Below are positions 1 through 9,645 of a stretch of DNA of 64,000 nt, one piece after another; the stretch's first letter is position 1, and each line of letters starts with the position of its first letter. The notes beneath the pieces are model-generated. The model saw only the letters and a list, made by a program, of their open reading frames with translations. It did not search any database and was not told where the DNA came from. Origin of the DNA: Reichenbachiella agariperforans (GTDB lineage: Bacteria; Bacteroidota; Bacteroidia; Cytophagales; Cyclobacteriaceae); NCBI RefSeq assembly GCF_900142205.1, contig NZ_FRAA01000001.1, positions 1,386,796 to 1,450,795 of the forward strand. The letters are read 5' to 3'. The position numbers and the translations under genes were made by a program.

Positions 1-669
1 AGATCCATCGACCTCCCAGCACGCATCGTACATGGCTACTATTACCAATACGGCTATTGGGTCAGCGCGCTTTGGACAGAAATCGGGATCGACGAAGAGT
101 GGCAAATCTTCAATCCCAACAGTCATAGCCCTATCAATCCCAGCCTATACCTACCTATGGTTAAGAGCGACCTACATGATGGGCTTGCCCCACTATTTCT
201 GCATCCCAAAATCGCTGCAATACAAACCACCAACTATCTGCGCAATGGAAACCCTATGTCATCCTTCGAAAGTGAGGAGAAACAAAAAGACACGCACTAC
301 GAAAACCTGGGACTGGGACTATCATTTGACATCCCCAAAAAGTACACCCTCACCGAAGACACGACGGTCAAAATCAGTCCTCTACTCCTAGAGCTAAAAA
401 ACGACACACACCACATCACGCTGAGCTATGTCACACCTACAGTGCTGTCCGAACAATGGATCGCACAATACCTACTACAGCACACAGGGCAGCTGGATAT
501 ATCACGTAACAAATACCTAAACTCGAACAATTATCAGGCTATTTCAGAGACCAAGGCGATACTCGTCATACCGCAAGGTGGCAGTGTTTTCATTTGGAAG
601 TTTGAAGGGACTCAACCCGAAAACATGATTGATGCGATCTGCAAGAAGAACCTATTGATAAAAAACTAA
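1..669 (+). CDS. Transglutaminase-like protein, C-terminal part (cut by left edge)
   Basis: The frame is open from base 1 and ends at a TAA at 667-669, so only the last 222 residues are visible. The first residues (RSIDLPARIVHGY) match the strand after the catalytic Cys in transglutaminase-like domains, which usually reads R-x-x-G-[IL]-PAR-x-V-x-G. The following HAW-x-E position reads ALWTEI, so the catalytic His appears to be Ala, and the domain may be inactive. The remaining ~165 residues show no domain I recognise and no clear membrane segment. The Cys and the N terminus lie outside the window, so activity cannot be judged fully. An internal ATG at 157 would miss the conserved motif and is not the start. 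Confidence 0.6.
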   Translation, partial: RSIDLPARIVHGYYYQYGYWVSALWTEIGIDEEWQIFNPNSHSPINPSLYLPMVKSDLHDGLAPLFLHPKIAAIQTTNYLRNGNPMSSFESEEKQKDTHYENLGLGLSFDIPKKYTLTEDTTVKISPLLLELKNDTHHITLSYVTPTVLSEQWIAQYLLQHTGQLDISRNKYLNSNNYQAISETKAILVIPQGGSVFIWKFEGTQPENMIDAICKKNLLIKN

Positions 670-731
670 ATCTTGTCTCACGCCAGCTTAGAACTTCTAG
701 TATTTTCAGCTCCATAACTTTCTAATCTTTC

Positions 732-739
732 TATCTTTG
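732..739 (+). promoter_or_regulatory. Probable -7 box of the metG promoter
   Basis: TATCTTTG fits the Bacteroidota -7 consensus TAnnTTTG and lies 16 bases before the GTG start, implying a very short leader. A convincing -33 TTG is not obvious. Confidence 0.45.
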
Positions 740-755
740 TCGAAAAAACGGACAC

Positions 756-2819
756 GTGCAAAAAGATTACAAAAGATACACCATTACTTCAGCCCTACCC
801 TATGCGAACGGCCCGCTACACATCGGTCATATCGCAGGAGCGTATTTACCTGCCGACATCTATGTGCGCTTTCTTCGCGCCAGAGGCAAAGAAGTGACCT
901 ACGTATGTGGCAGTGACGAACATGGTGCTGCGATCACGCTACGTGCCAAAAAAGAAGGAACTACCCCACAGGCCATCATTGACAAATATCATCAGATCAA
1001 TAAAGATACTTTTGAGAAATTCGGGATTGACTTTGACATCTATCACCGCACTTCATCACCGATTCATCATGAGACCTCACAGGAATTCTTCACCAATCTC
1101 TATGACAAAGGAGAGTTCGTCGAGAAGCAATCAGAGCAATTCTATGACGAGGAATACAACCAATTCCTCGCAGATCGATATGTCACCGGGACATGTCCTA
1201 ACTGTGCCTATGATGCCGCCTACGGAGACCAGTGCGAAAAATGTGGCACATCCCACAACTCCACCGACCTTATCAACCCAAAGTCTACACTGAGTGGCAA
1301 AACACCTATCTTAAAATCTACCAAGCACTGGTATCTGCCACTAGACAAATATCAGCCATGGCTCGAAAGATGGCTCATAGAAGGCAAACAAGGACAATGG
1401 AAACCCAACGTCTACGGGCAGTGTAGTTCTTGGCTCAAAGCAGGCCTACAGCCTCGTGCCATGACCAGAGACCTAGACTGGGGAGTAGATGTGCCACTAC
1501 CTGATGCAGAAGGCAAAAAACTATACGTATGGCTCGATGCGCCTATCGGGTACATCTCTGCGACCAAAGCTTGGGCCGCAGAAAAAGGAAAAAATTGGGA
1601 AGACTACTGGAAAACACAGAAGAAAAAAGAAGATGAATCATGTTTGATTCACTTCATCGGCAAGGACAACATCGTCTTTCACTGTATCATATTTCCTGCG
1701 ATCCTACATGCGCACGGTGACTACATCTTACCACAGAATGTACCTGCCAATGAGTTCTTGAACCTAGAAGGAGAGAAAATCTCTACGTCTCGCAACTGGG
1801 CGGTCTGGCTACACGAGTATCTCGAGGATTTCCCCGAGAAGGAAGATGTACTCAGATACGTATTGTGTTCTAATGCCCCAGAGTCCAAAGACAATGACTT
1901 TACTTGGAAAGACTTCCAGGCCAGAAACAACAATGAATTAGTCGCGATCTATGGCAATTTCGTCAATAGAGCGGTAGTACTAACGCACAAATACTTCGAC
2001 GGAAAACTACCCAAACTCGGCGCATTAGAAGCTGTCGACAAAGAGGTATTGATAGAACTAGCTGAGTTCCCATCGAGAATATCCGAGAGCATCGACAAGT
2101 TCAGATTCCGCGAAGCACTCGCACATCTCATGGACTTGGCCCGCCTAGGGAATAAATACCTCGCTGAGACCGAGCCATGGAAACTCATCAAAACCAACGA
2201 GAAAAGAACTGGCAGCATATTGAATATAGCCCTGCAGATCGCAGCAAATCTTTCTATTCTATCAAGCCCATTCTTACCTCGTACTTCAGACAAACTGTCT
2301 CAGATGATCAATCTGGGAGATTTTACATGGGCGGATGCCGGTAGGTCAGATTTGCTATTCAGCGGCCAAAATATCGAAGCAGCTAGTCTGCTATTTGAAA
2401 AAATAGAAGACGAAGCAGTAGAAGCTCAAATTGACAAATTAGAAAAATCAAAACCCGTGCAACAAACAGTAGAAGACGTAGAGCCACAAAAAGCAGAAGC
2501 AGTATTCGAAGACTTCCTCAAAATGGACATGAGAGTAGGTACCATCCTAGAAGCGCAGAAAGTACCCAAATCGAGCAAATTATTACAGTTCAAGGTAGAT
2601 ACAGGGATCGATACGCGAACGATCCTAAGCGGTATCGCTAAGCACTTTACTCCAGAAGAAATGATCGGTCAGCAGGTAACTATTCTAGCCAACCTAGCAC
2701 CCAGAAAAATCATGGGCGTAGAATCACAAGGAATGATTCTCATGGCAGAAGATGCTGATGGAAAACTAAGACTCGTCCAGCCCAATGAAAAGGTTCAAAA
2801 CGGCTCACAAATAAGCTAA
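756..2819 (+). CDS. metG: Methionyl-tRNA synthetase
   Basis: Charges tRNA-Met with methionine in the cytoplasm; 687 aa, the size of the long MetG form. The class I HIGH signature is at residues 22-25, four zinc-knuckle cysteines at C147, C150, C160 and C163, and the KMSKS-like loop is KISTS at 341-345. The last ~100 residues (from about 585) form the EMAPII/OB-fold tRNA-binding domain used for dimerisation, preceded by a charged linker. Translation starts at a GTG just after a -7 box; no in-frame ATG lies upstream near the conserved N terminus. It is monocistronic, ending in a hairpin at 2831-2873. Confidence 0.97.
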   Translation: MQKDYKRYTITSALPYANGPLHIGHIAGAYLPADIYVRFLRARGKEVTYVCGSDEHGAAITLRAKKEGTTPQAIIDKYHQINKDTFEKFGIDFDIYHRTSSPIHHETSQEFFTNLYDKGEFVEKQSEQFYDEEYNQFLADRYVTGTCPNCAYDAAYGDQCEKCGTSHNSTDLINPKSTLSGKTPILKSTKHWYLPLDKYQPWLERWLIEGKQGQWKPNVYGQCSSWLKAGLQPRAMTRDLDWGVDVPLPDAEGKKLYVWLDAPIGYISATKAWAAEKGKNWEDYWKTQKKKEDESCLIHFIGKDNIVFHCIIFPAILHAHGDYILPQNVPANEFLNLEGEKISTSRNWAVWLHEYLEDFPEKEDVLRYVLCSNAPESKDNDFTWKDFQARNNNELVAIYGNFVNRAVVLTHKYFDGKLPKLGALEAVDKEVLIELAEFPSRISESIDKFRFREALAHLMDLARLGNKYLAETEPWKLIKTNEKRTGSILNIALQIAANLSILSSPFLPRTSDKLSQMINLGDFTWADAGRSDLLFSGQNIEAASLLFEKIEDEAVEAQIDKLEKSKPVQQTVEDVEPQKAEAVFEDFLKMDMRVGTILEAQKVPKSSKLLQFKVDTGIDTRTILSGIAKHFTPEEMIGQQVTILANLAPRKIMGVESQGMILMAEDADGKLRLVQPNEKVQNGSQIS

Positions 2820-2830
2820 AAACTAATACT

Positions 2831-2873
2831 AAATCCCTGAGATCGTCTTCTTTCCTATACGATCTCAGGATTT
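2831..2873 (+). terminator. Hairpin downstream of metG
   Basis: A 15-pair stem with one bulged base (AAATCCCTGAGATCGT / ACGATCTCAGGATTT, 12-nt loop) sits 11 bases after the metG stop. It lacks a long U tract, so termination strength is uncertain. Confidence 0.6.
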
Positions 2874-2936
2874 GATAAATAAAATATATCTTTAAACCTT
2901 GAACACCTATGTTCTAGTGGCGAGTAAAGATTAATT

Positions 2937-3326
2937 ATGGCTGATAAGAAAGACATTACTGTATTGTACGTAGATGACGAAGAGCTAAACTTATTTCTAT
3001 TTGAAAAAAGCTTTGAGTCTATCTATGACGTTGTGACTGCACTATCTGGAGTAGAAGGTCTACAGAAATTAGAAGCGCATCATGACAAAATTATCGTCGT
3101 GATCAGCGACATGCGAATGCCCACTATGAACGGCATCCAGTTCATCACCCAAGCCAAAGAAAAATTCAAAAACATCGCTTACTTTATCCTAACAGCATTT
3201 GACTACAACGAAGAGATAGAAAAAGCACTCGACGGAAAACTCATCCAACGCTTCTTCACCAAACCATTTGATATCGCAGAGATTCAAGAAGCAGTAGAAG
3301 AAGCCCTTTCAGAACTCGACCTGTAA
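2937..3326 (+). CDS. Single-domain response regulator (CheY-like)
   Basis: A 129-aa receiver domain with no output domain. It carries the acidic pocket D13/D14, the phospho-acceptor D58 in ISDMRMP, T86 and K109 (FFTKP), so it should be phosphorylatable. Proteins of this shape pass signals by protein-protein contact or phosphorelay. No histidine kinase is adjacent, so its partner is unknown. It lies alone between metG and the convergent tsf operon. The ATG at 2937 gives the expected short N terminus before the first beta strand. Confidence 0.85.
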   Translation: MADKKDITVLYVDDEELNLFLFEKSFESIYDVVTALSGVEGLQKLEAHHDKIIVVISDMRMPTMNGIQFITQAKEKFKNIAYFILTAFDYNEEIEKALDGKLIQRFFTKPFDIAEIQEAVEEALSELDL

Positions 3327-3549
3327 GCCTCTTCAGGCTGATCCTTATTGCTGGGAAGGATCGAAGATTATTTCGTGATTCAAATATTCGAAACCTACCT
3401 GATTCGGCTAGACATGTTTGTTGTTGCCTTTGCGAAAGTAACCTTCTATAAAAGCCATTGGGATAACGGTTGAAATAATAAATACCACGTGGCTCTCCCA
3501 AATTTCACAGGCTGATCCCGCACTCAGCTCATTCCTTTAAACATAAAAA

Positions 3550-3573
3550 GCCACCTGTATAAATACAGATGGC
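3550..3573 (-). terminator. Rho-independent terminator of the rplM-rpsI-rpsB-tsf operon
   Basis: An 11-bp stem with one mismatch (GCCACCTGTAT / ATACAGATGGC) and a 2-nt loop, followed on the minus strand by TTTTTATG. It lies 30 bases past the tsf stop. Confidence 0.75.
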
Positions 3574-3602
3574 CATGTAATCAACTTCAATTATCTTATA
3601 AA

Positions 3603-4433
3603 TTAACCGATAGAGATTCTCTTGAAATCTACTACTGTCAACCCTTTGCTCACACCATCAAGATACTGAGCAATAGACTGCTTGTTATCCTTTACGAATG
3701 CTTGTGGCAACAAAGTATTCTCTTTGTAGAACTTGTTCAATTTACCTAGAGCAATCTTCTCTAGCATCTCCTCAGGCTTACCTTCTTGTCTTGCCTGATC
3801 TTTTCCGATCTCAATTTCCTTCTCTACTACAGTAGAATCAACACCGTCTTTATCAACCGCTACAGGGTTCATAGCAGCAATTTGCATCGCTACATCTTTA
3901 CCTGCCTCAGTCACATCTTTACCACCTGTGTTTTTCAAAGAAACAAGAACACCTAGTTTGCTACCCGCGTGAACGTAAGGAACGATTGCCTCACCTTCCA
4001 TCACTTCATAAGCAATGATATCCATTTTCTCACCGATTTTACCGATCATGTCGATGATTCTATCACCAAAAGTATCATCACCAGACTTCAATGCTTTCAA
4101 CCCTGCTGCATCAGCTGGCTTGTTTTCGAAAGCTGCAGTCGCTAGATCATTCCCTAACTTCATGAACTCTTCGTTCTTAGCTACAAAGTCGGTCTCACAT
4201 GAAAATGCTACCACTACTCCAGTAGTATGGTCAGCGTTTGTTTTCACGAATACAACACCTTCGTTGGTCTCTCTGTCTGCTCTAGATGCAGAAACCTTTT
4301 GCCCTTTTTTTCTAAGCAATTCGATTGCTGTATCAAAATCACCTTCAGCTTCAACCAAAGCCTTTTTACAATCCATCATACCAGCTCCAGTCATCTGACG
4401 TAGCTTGTTTACTTCTTGTGCAGTAATTGCCAT
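3603..4433 (-). CDS. tsf: Translation elongation factor Ts
   Basis: Nucleotide-exchange factor that releases GDP from EF-Tu; 276 aa, a normal length. The N-terminal UBA-like segment (VNKLRQMTGAGMMDCKKAL) and the TDFVAKN motif that contacts EF-Tu are both present, followed by the two-subdomain core. It is the last gene of the rplM-rpsI-rpsB-tsf cluster. A strong hairpin in the 136-nt gap after rpsB (4507-4534) suggests that tsf receives only part of the upstream transcription. Confidence 0.97.
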   Translation of the reverse strand: MAITAQEVNKLRQMTGAGMMDCKKALVEAEGDFDTAIELLRKKGQKVSASRADRETNEGVVFVKTNADHTTGVVVAFSCETDFVAKNEEFMKLGNDLATAAFENKPADAAGLKALKSGDDTFGDRIIDMIGKIGEKMDIIAYEVMEGEAIVPYVHAGSKLGVLVSLKNTGGKDVTEAGKDVAMQIAAMNPVAVDKDGVDSTVVEKEIEIGKDQARQEGKPEEMLEKIALGKLNKFYKENTLLPQAFVKDNKQSIAQYLDGVSKGLTVVDFKRISIG

Positions 4434-4506
4434 TTGTAATATCGTTTATGTTTTTTTACTTCTATTTCTATAATCCCGCTGAAAAATCAAACGGGTCTAA
4501 ACAAAA

Positions 4507-4534
4507 ATTGAATCCCATCAGTTTGGGATTCAAT
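4507..4534 (-). terminator. Attenuator-type hairpin between rpsB and tsf
   Basis: An 11-bp perfect stem (ATTGAATCCCA / TGGGATTCAAT, 6-nt loop) followed on the minus strand by TTTTTGTTT. It lies 36 bases after the rpsB stop, inside the operon, so it probably reduces rather than abolishes tsf transcription. Confidence 0.65.
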
Positions 4535-4569
4535 TCTTATATTTTTGATACTATTTCAAAATAGTATGA

Positions 4570-5328
4570 TTACTCTCCTTTTTTGTCAGCGTGAGCTTTC
4601 GCTTCTGCCTCCTCTTTCTGCTTCGCCTCGTCCTTGTCTTTCTTTCTCTCTGCTAGAGACTCTTCCAACTCTTTACCAATGTGACTTACGATCAATTGGA
4701 TAGATTTGAAAGCATCATCATTCGCAGGGATTGGAAAATCAACCTGATTCGGGTCAGAGTTAGTATCCACCATAGCAAATACAGGGATATTCAACTTCTG
4801 TGCTTCTTTGATCGCGATATGCTCTCTTTTGATGTCTACTACGAATAGTGCAGCTGGTAGTCTTGTCAAGTCAGCGATTCCACCGAGGATTCTTTCTAGC
4901 TTCACTTTCTCTCTGCTGATCATCAACTTCTCTCTCTTCGCCAAGTTTTTGAAAGCATCATCTTTCAACATCTTGTCCATCGAAGACATTTTCTTCAACG
5001 ATTTTCTGATCGTTGCGAAGTTAGTCAACATACCACCTAACCATCTATCAGTGACGTAAGGCATTCTTAATCTCTTAGCTTCTTCAGAAACGATTTCTCT
5101 CGCTTGCTTTTTAGTCGCAACGAACATTACTTTTCGTCCTGATTTCACTATCTGCTTGAGTGCATTTGATGCTTCTTCGAGGCAATCAAGCGATTTATGT
5201 AGATCGATAATATGGATACCATTCTTCTCCATGAAGATGTATGGTGCCATTTTAGGATCCCACTTTCTCGTCAAGTGTCCGAAGTGGACACCAGCATCAA
5301 GTAAGTCTTTGTGCTGTAGTTTAGCCAT
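4570..5328 (-). CDS. rpsB: 30S ribosomal protein S2
   Basis: Component of the small ribosomal subunit; 252 aa. Conserved signatures are the N-terminal [20 protein letters not shown] region and a [14 protein letters not shown] segment. The C terminus is a charged Lys/Glu/Ala-rich tail, which varies among Bacteroidota. It follows rpsI with a 36-nt gap and precedes tsf, the usual rpsB-tsf order. Confidence 0.97.
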   Translation of the reverse strand: MAKLQHKDLLDAGVHFGHLTRKWDPKMAPYIFMEKNGIHIIDLHKSLDCLEEASNALKQIVKSGRKVMFVATKKQAREIVSEEAKRLRMPYVTDRWLGGMLTNFATIRKSLKKMSSMDKMLKDDAFKNLAKREKLMISREKVKLERILGGIADLTRLPAALFVVDIKREHIAIKEAQKLNIPVFAMVDTNSDPNQVDFPIPANDDAFKSIQLIVSHIGKELEESLAERKKDKDEAKQKEEAEAKAHADKKGE

Positions 5329-5364
5329 TAAAGTTTACTTAATAATATATAAATATAAATTGTA

Positions 5365-5751
5365 TTAACGCTTACTGAACTGGAACGCTCTTCTCGCCTT
5401 TCTTCTACCTGGCTTCTTACGCTCGACCATTCTAGGATCTCTTGTCAAGAATCCTTCTTTCTTCAAAGGAGGTCTGTGTTCAGGGTTGATTTCTACCAAT
5501 GCTCTAGAGATCGCCAATCTGATACCTTCAGCTTGACCTTTCATTCCTCCTCCAGCAACATTAATATTCAAATCATAATTACCGTCTTCTTCCAGCAAAA
5601 CCAATGGTTGCTTAACGATAGTTTGATAAATTTCAAAAGGGAAATACTCTTTGATGTCCCTGTTGTTGATCTTAACATCTCCTTTACCTGCTGACATATA
5701 CAGTCTAGCTACAGATGTTTTTCTTCTACCAATGGTGTTAGTTACTTCCAT
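5365..5751 (-). CDS. rpsI: 30S ribosomal protein S9
   Basis: Small-subunit protein whose basic C-terminal tail reaches the P-site tRNA; 128 aa, standard length. It shows the N-terminal GRRKTSVARLY motif, the central GGGMKGQAEGIRLAISRAL helix and a C terminus ending in SKR. It lies 5 nt after rplM, the conserved L13-S9 pairing. Confidence 0.97.
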   Translation of the reverse strand: MEVTNTIGRRKTSVARLYMSAGKGDVKINNRDIKEYFPFEIYQTIVKQPLVLLEEDGNYDLNINVAGGGMKGQAEGIRLAISRALVEINPEHRPPLKKEGFLTRDPRMVERKKPGRRKARRAFQFSKR

Positions 5752-5756
5752 TCAGA

Positions 5757-6200
5757 TTAAAGTTTTATCTCTTTAGGAGTTTGTGCTTCGTGCTTGTGCT
5801 CTCCCCCTTCGTATACGTATAAATTATTGAACAAAGCTCTACCCAGTCTGTTCTTTGGTAGCATGCCTCTTACGGCTCTTTCTACCAAGATAGTAGAAGA
5901 CTTTGCCTTCACTTGATTAGGGGTTTGAACTCTTTGACCTCCTGGGTAACCAGTATGCGAGACGTATTTTTTATCCGTCCACTTCTTTCCTGTCATTTTC
6001 ACCTTGTCTGAGTTCACAACGATTACGTTGTCTCCACAGTCCACGTTAGGTGTAAAACCAGGTTTGTGCTTTCCTCTGATCATTTTAGCAATCTCACTTG
6101 CTAACCTTCCCAATACTTTTCCTTCAGCGTCAACCACTACCCATTGCTTGTCAGCTGTAGCTTTATTGGTGATTGCTGTCTTATAACTTATTGAATCCAC
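5757..6200 (-). CDS. rplM: 50S ribosomal protein L13
   Basis: Early-assembling large-subunit protein; 147 aa. Recognised by WVVVDAEGKVLGRLASEIA near the N terminus, the HTGYPGGQR segment and VRGMLPKNRLGR. First gene of the rplM-rpsI-rpsB-tsf operon, preceded by a good promoter at 6250-6280. Confidence 0.97.
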   Translation of the reverse strand: MDSISYKTAITNKATADKQWVVVDAEGKVLGRLASEIAKMIRGKHKPGFTPNVDCGDNVIVVNSDKVKMTGKKWTDKKYVSHTGYPGGQRVQTPNQVKAKSSTILVERAVRGMLPKNRLGRALFNNLYVYEGGEHKHEAQTPKEIKL

Positions 6201-6249
6201 TTTTCTATTGATTTTATAGTCAAAATCCTACTGCCCTCAAAAAGGGACA

Positions 6250-6280
6250 CAAAAATAGAAATTTTGTTGACAAAAAACAA
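6250..6280 (-). promoter_or_regulatory. Promoter of the rplM ribosomal operon
   Basis: On the minus strand a TTG (-33 element, 6280-6278) is followed after 20 bases by TATTTTTG (6257-6250), matching the Bacteroidota TAnnTTTG -7 box. The predicted leader before rplM is about 40 nt. Confidence 0.6.
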
Positions 6281-6327
6281 GGCAGAGTTCAAAAATTAAA
6301 GCAGTACCTTCATATTTCTCTCTGGGA

Positions 6328-7062
6328 TCACCCAAATTTCTCAATCTTGCTGATTATCATGCTCAAATCCTTAGGATAATCGCATGAAACCTCGATCGCT
6401 TGACCATCAAATGGATTGATTTCAAGACTAAATGCGTGCAAGGCTACTCGATCAAACAGAGGTCTTTCTTCTTTCCCTTCTGCGAGTTTATATTTTTTCT
6501 TGATTGCCGACAAAAACACTGGTTTGCCACCATAGTAAGTGTCTCCACAAATCGGAAAGCCTAGATAAGCCAAATGCACTCTAATCTGATGACGTCTACC
6601 TGAGACAGGCTTAGCCTCCACCAAAGTATAATTCCCTAAGTATGCCTTGGGTCGGAATCGAGTCAGTGCTTCTTTTCCCTGACGTGGGTCTGTTTTGACT
6701 CGGCCTGAGCCAGCTATTTTGAGTGGTATATCGACCTGTATCGTCTCATCCATAAACCGCCCCTCTACCAGCGCATGGTATACCTTCTCTACATCTCTAG
6801 ACTCGAACTTCATAGCTGCCGCGCGATAGGCCGCTTCATTCTTGGCTAGGAGTAGTGCACCACTGGTTTCTTTATCCAAACGATGACATACAGTGATCTC
6901 AGGATAATGCTCACGAAATAGAGACAAGACATTGTAATCATCGTTTCGATCCTCCAAGGTAGAAATAGACGCAGGTTTATTGATCACCAAATAATGGTCA
7001 TCTTCATATACTATCAGATCTGGAATATTAATTTTCTTCAGCACTAGTCTTCTTTTCGGCAA
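6328..7062 (-). CDS. RluA-family RNA pseudouridine synthase
   Basis: Predicted to isomerise uridine to pseudouridine in rRNA or tRNA; 244 aa. The catalytic motif HRLDKETSG (60-68) carries the Asp nucleophile D63, and the later segment GRRHQIRVHLAYLGFPICGD is typical of the RluA/RluC/RluD branch. No S4 domain precedes the catalytic domain, so it resembles short RluA-type enzymes; the target position cannot be told from sequence. It lies 27 nt after the histidine kinase gene and 127 nt before rplM, which has its own promoter. Confidence 0.9.
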   Translation of the reverse strand: MPKRRLVLKKINIPDLIVYEDDHYLVINKPASISTLEDRNDDYNVLSLFREHYPEITVCHRLDKETSGALLLAKNEAAYRAAAMKFESRDVEKVYHALVEGRFMDETIQVDIPLKIAGSGRVKTDPRQGKEALTRFRPKAYLGNYTLVEAKPVSGRRHQIRVHLAYLGFPICGDTYYGGKPVFLSAIKKKYKLAEGKEERPLFDRVALHAFSLEINPFDGQAIEVSCDYPKDLSMIISKIEKFG

Positions 7063-7089
7063 AGAAAACCAAAGAAATTGAAATGGCGA

Positions 7090-8130
7090 CTATTGTGCAA
7101 TATACTTATCTAGCTCAAAACTAAACTCTGACCCTTCTCCAGGTGTGCTTTTCACATGAATATCACTGTCATGAGCCTCCACGATGTGCTTCACAATAGA
7201 CAACCCTAGTCCTGTTCCTCCAATCGCACGTGCACGACTTTTATCTACTCTATAGAAGCGTTCAAAGATTCGATTGAGGTGTTCGGGAGGAATACCAATC
7301 CCTGTATCCTTGACAATGACCTGCTGACGCTCCCCTAAGTCTACCACAGACACTTCTACTACCCCTCCTTCATCCGAGTACTTGATGGCATTGGTGATAA
7401 GGTTAACCAACACCTGATAGATACGTTGCTCATCGGCTTTTACTTTGATGATCTCATCACGCTCATGATTCATCTTAAGTGTAATATCTGTCTTCTGAGC
7501 ATTATTTTCCATCTGATCAAAGATCTCAAAAATCATCTCGCACAGATTCACTGGCTCCAGATGCATGGTAATATCTCCAGCCTCCATGTGAGAGACGGTT
7601 AGCAAATCTTGCACGAGCATGTCCAAACCGTCTAAGTTCTTAGCCGCTCGCTTGAGGAATTTCATCCGATTCTTCTTATCATCGATAGCTCCGTCCAGTA
7701 GCGTATGGACAAAACCTTGCGCAGCGAAAATGGGTGTCTTCAATTCATGAGAAACATCAGCCAAAAACTGCCGTCTAAATTTCGCTAGCTGCTTTAGTTC
7801 TTCAATCTCGCTCTGCTTACCGTGTGCATAAGCATAGATCTCTTCATGGATTTGAATGATAGAGCTATGTCCGTATTTCTTATTAGGCTCTAATTGGGAT
7901 AAATCATTGGCTCTGATCTGCTCAAACATATTGTAGATGCTTCGGAGCTCTTTGAAAAACAAGAATTCCAAAACAATATTGATCAAGATATATCCTGTAC
8001 CAAACGAAATGAAGAATACGAGCCAGTATGCGTAGTTAGGAATATCAGGCAACAGCATCAAACTACCTAAAACAATGGCAGCAATACACCCTGACAAAAT
8101 AAGAGATAATCCCCTAGAGTTTAATAACAT
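7090..8130 (-). CDS. PhoR-like sensor histidine kinase
   Basis: Inner-membrane kinase of a two-component system; 346 aa. Two membrane segments at about 8-28 and 34-58 are separated by only a few residues, so there is almost no periplasmic sensor. A linker leads to the HisKA box FLADVSHELKTPI with H128, and then an HATPase domain (N box LVNLITNAIKYSDEG, G1 VKDTGIGIP, G2 GGTGLGLSIVK). It starts 12 nt after the response regulator gene. The order and domains resemble PhoB/PhoR, but the signal is unproven. Confidence 0.92.
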   Translation of the reverse strand: MLLNSRGLSLILSGCIAAIVLGSLMLLPDIPNYAYWLVFFISFGTGYILINIVLEFLFFKELRSIYNMFEQIRANDLSQLEPNKKYGHSSIIQIHEEIYAYAHGKQSEIEELKQLAKFRRQFLADVSHELKTPIFAAQGFVHTLLDGAIDDKKNRMKFLKRAAKNLDGLDMLVQDLLTVSHMEAGDITMHLEPVNLCEMIFEIFDQMENNAQKTDITLKMNHERDEIIKVKADEQRIYQVLVNLITNAIKYSDEGGVVEVSVVDLGERQQVIVKDTGIGIPPEHLNRIFERFYRVDKSRARAIGGTGLGLSIVKHIVEAHDSDIHVKSTPGEGSEFSFELDKYIAQ

Positions 8131-8142
8131 ATTAGTTTACGA

Positions 8143-8826
8143 TCACTCAGCATCAAACTTATACCCTACCCCTTTGATAGTAGCGATATAGCCATCACCA
8201 ATTTTTTCTCTCACCTTTCGCACATGAACATCTACTGTCCGTGCCAAAACATAGACATCCGTACCCCATATATTATAAAGCAGCTCATCTCTACTAAAAA
8301 CTTTGCCTGGATGCTGAGCTAAAAAATATAGTAATTCAAATTCTTTTTTTGGCAATGAGAACTCCTCATCATTACGCTTGACCGTATAGCTTTGTTTGTC
8401 GATATGCAAATCTCCAGCAGTGACCTTTTCCTCTTGATCAACTTCTTTCTTGGATCGCCTAAATATCGCATTGATTCGACTCATCAAAGCGCGTGGCTTA
8501 ATAGGCTTTGTCAAATAATCATCTGCACCATTTTCAAAAGCAGCTACCTCAGAATATTCTTCTACACGAGCCGTCAAGAAAATAATAAAACTATTCGCTA
8601 ATTCTTTGAATTCACGGAGCTGACGACAGGTCTCTACTCCATCCTGTCCTGGCATCATGATATCCAACAGAATCAAATCAGGCACAAAGGTCTTAGCAAT
8701 TCTCACTGCCTCCATACCATTCTCAGCCACTTCTACTTGATACCCTTCCTTCTCTAGATTGTATTTCAGCAAATCCAAAATATCAATCTCATCATCTACA
8801 ACCAGTATTTTTTTATTCACAGACAT
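8143..8826 (-). CDS. PhoB/OmpR-family response regulator
   Basis: DNA-binding partner of the adjacent kinase; 227 aa. The receiver domain (1-120) has D11/D12, the phospho-acceptor D55 (LLDIMMPG) and the Lys of YLTKP. The C-terminal ~100 residues form the winged-helix output domain (FELLYFLAQHPGKVFSRDELL and RTVDVHVRKVREKIG). It is the first gene of the pair; upstream lies the long gene-free stretch at 8827-9645. Confidence 0.95.
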   Translation of the reverse strand: MSVNKKILVVDDEIDILDLLKYNLEKEGYQVEVAENGMEAVRIAKTFVPDLILLDIMMPGQDGVETCRQLREFKELANSFIIFLTARVEEYSEVAAFENGADDYLTKPIKPRALMSRINAIFRRSKKEVDQEEKVTAGDLHIDKQSYTVKRNDEEFSLPKKEFELLYFLAQHPGKVFSRDELLYNIWGTDVYVLARTVDVHVRKVREKIGDGYIATIKGVGYKFDAE

Positions 8827-9360
8827 GTTTATTATACCTATTAATTGGTATTAATCTAAGATTAAATACCCCTCAAAACTTATACTTTTTATTCAATTAC
8901 CGACCAAAAAAGGCAAGTAGTAACAAAATAGTAACATTATGGAAATATACCAATAGTATTTTGTTAGTGAGGTAAAACATAAGGCAAAACATTTTGAGCA
9001 TTTATTCCAATAGGATTAAATAGGAATTACTGGAAAAATAAGCCTTCTAATATTAACTAACCCACTATGGGATGAAAGCACCATAGATTTAGGGGGAAAT
9101 GAAATTCTCTACATTCCGAATCAAGACCTTAGATCGATAGGCACTAGATTGTAGATAAAAAAGTAGCAAATTTTTATCTACATACTAAAACCTAGATACT
9201 AGTATCCTATTGAGATTGATAGAAGCTCAAGCGAGATGTACTAAAGTCCATAGTTTTAACTCCAACTGGGACCAATAAAAATAAAACCATTGAACTACGA
9301 TATGCTTAATCGTTTAAAATACAAGTAAACAACACAATTCTATCCATATAAAATCACAAT

Positions 9361-9397
9361 ATGACTCATGATTTATGCTCTATGAATCATGAGTCAT
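9361..9397. repeat. Perfect 13-bp inverted repeat (candidate operator)
   Basis: ATGACTCATGATT (9361-9373) and its exact reverse complement AATCATGAGTCAT (9385-9397) flank an 11-nt loop. No U tract follows and no gene ends nearby, so an operator is more likely than a terminator. The core TGACTCATGA recurs at 48966-48979. Confidence 0.6.
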
Positions 9398-9534
9398 AGC
9401 CCTCTCAAGCATTTTATTCGATCATTGTAAAGCAATCTTAGGTTGTGATCAAGTGTTTCAATTCATCACTTCACTACAACTCTAGCTTGCAGCAAAGGAT
9501 GACTTTGGAGTGACTAAAATATACTTCTATCGAA

Positions 9535-9552
9535 ATAACTTTTCGTTCAGAG
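9535..9552. promoter_or_regulatory. Candidate regulatory motif ATAACT-N4-GTTCAGAG
   Basis: This 18-mer resembles stretches at 40560-40577 and 60827-60844. All three lie 94-132 bases upstream of the first gene of an island transcription unit. Confidence 0.35.
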
Positions 9553-9645
9553 ATTCACATCACCCATGTCTAGCCGTTCATCACCGACTACAAACCAGAT
9601 GAACATTTGCTAATTAAATAGATTAGAATCATTAAGCTCCCAAAC

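Larger units (their letters stand above)
8827..9645. other. Gene-free divergent region at the island boundary
   Basis: About 820 bases, AT-rich, between the minus-strand response regulator and the plus-strand ROK kinase. I see no coding frame of note and no RNA gene. It holds the perfect inverted repeat at 9361-9397 and, at 9535-9552, an ATAACT...GTTCAGAG motif that recurs upstream of other genes of the island. Promoters for both flanking operons must lie here. Confidence 0.6.

Noticed and set aside
3256-3501. 81-codon minus-strand frame across the end of the response regulator
   Set aside because: It overlaps a good gene, lacks a domain and contains low-complexity Leu runs that mirror the coding strand; not a gene.
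8827-9645. Possible hidden small gene, tRNA or integration site at the island boundary
   Set aside because: No cloverleaf, no direct repeat typical of an att site and no coding frame with sensible composition was seen; only the palindrome and motif noted above.
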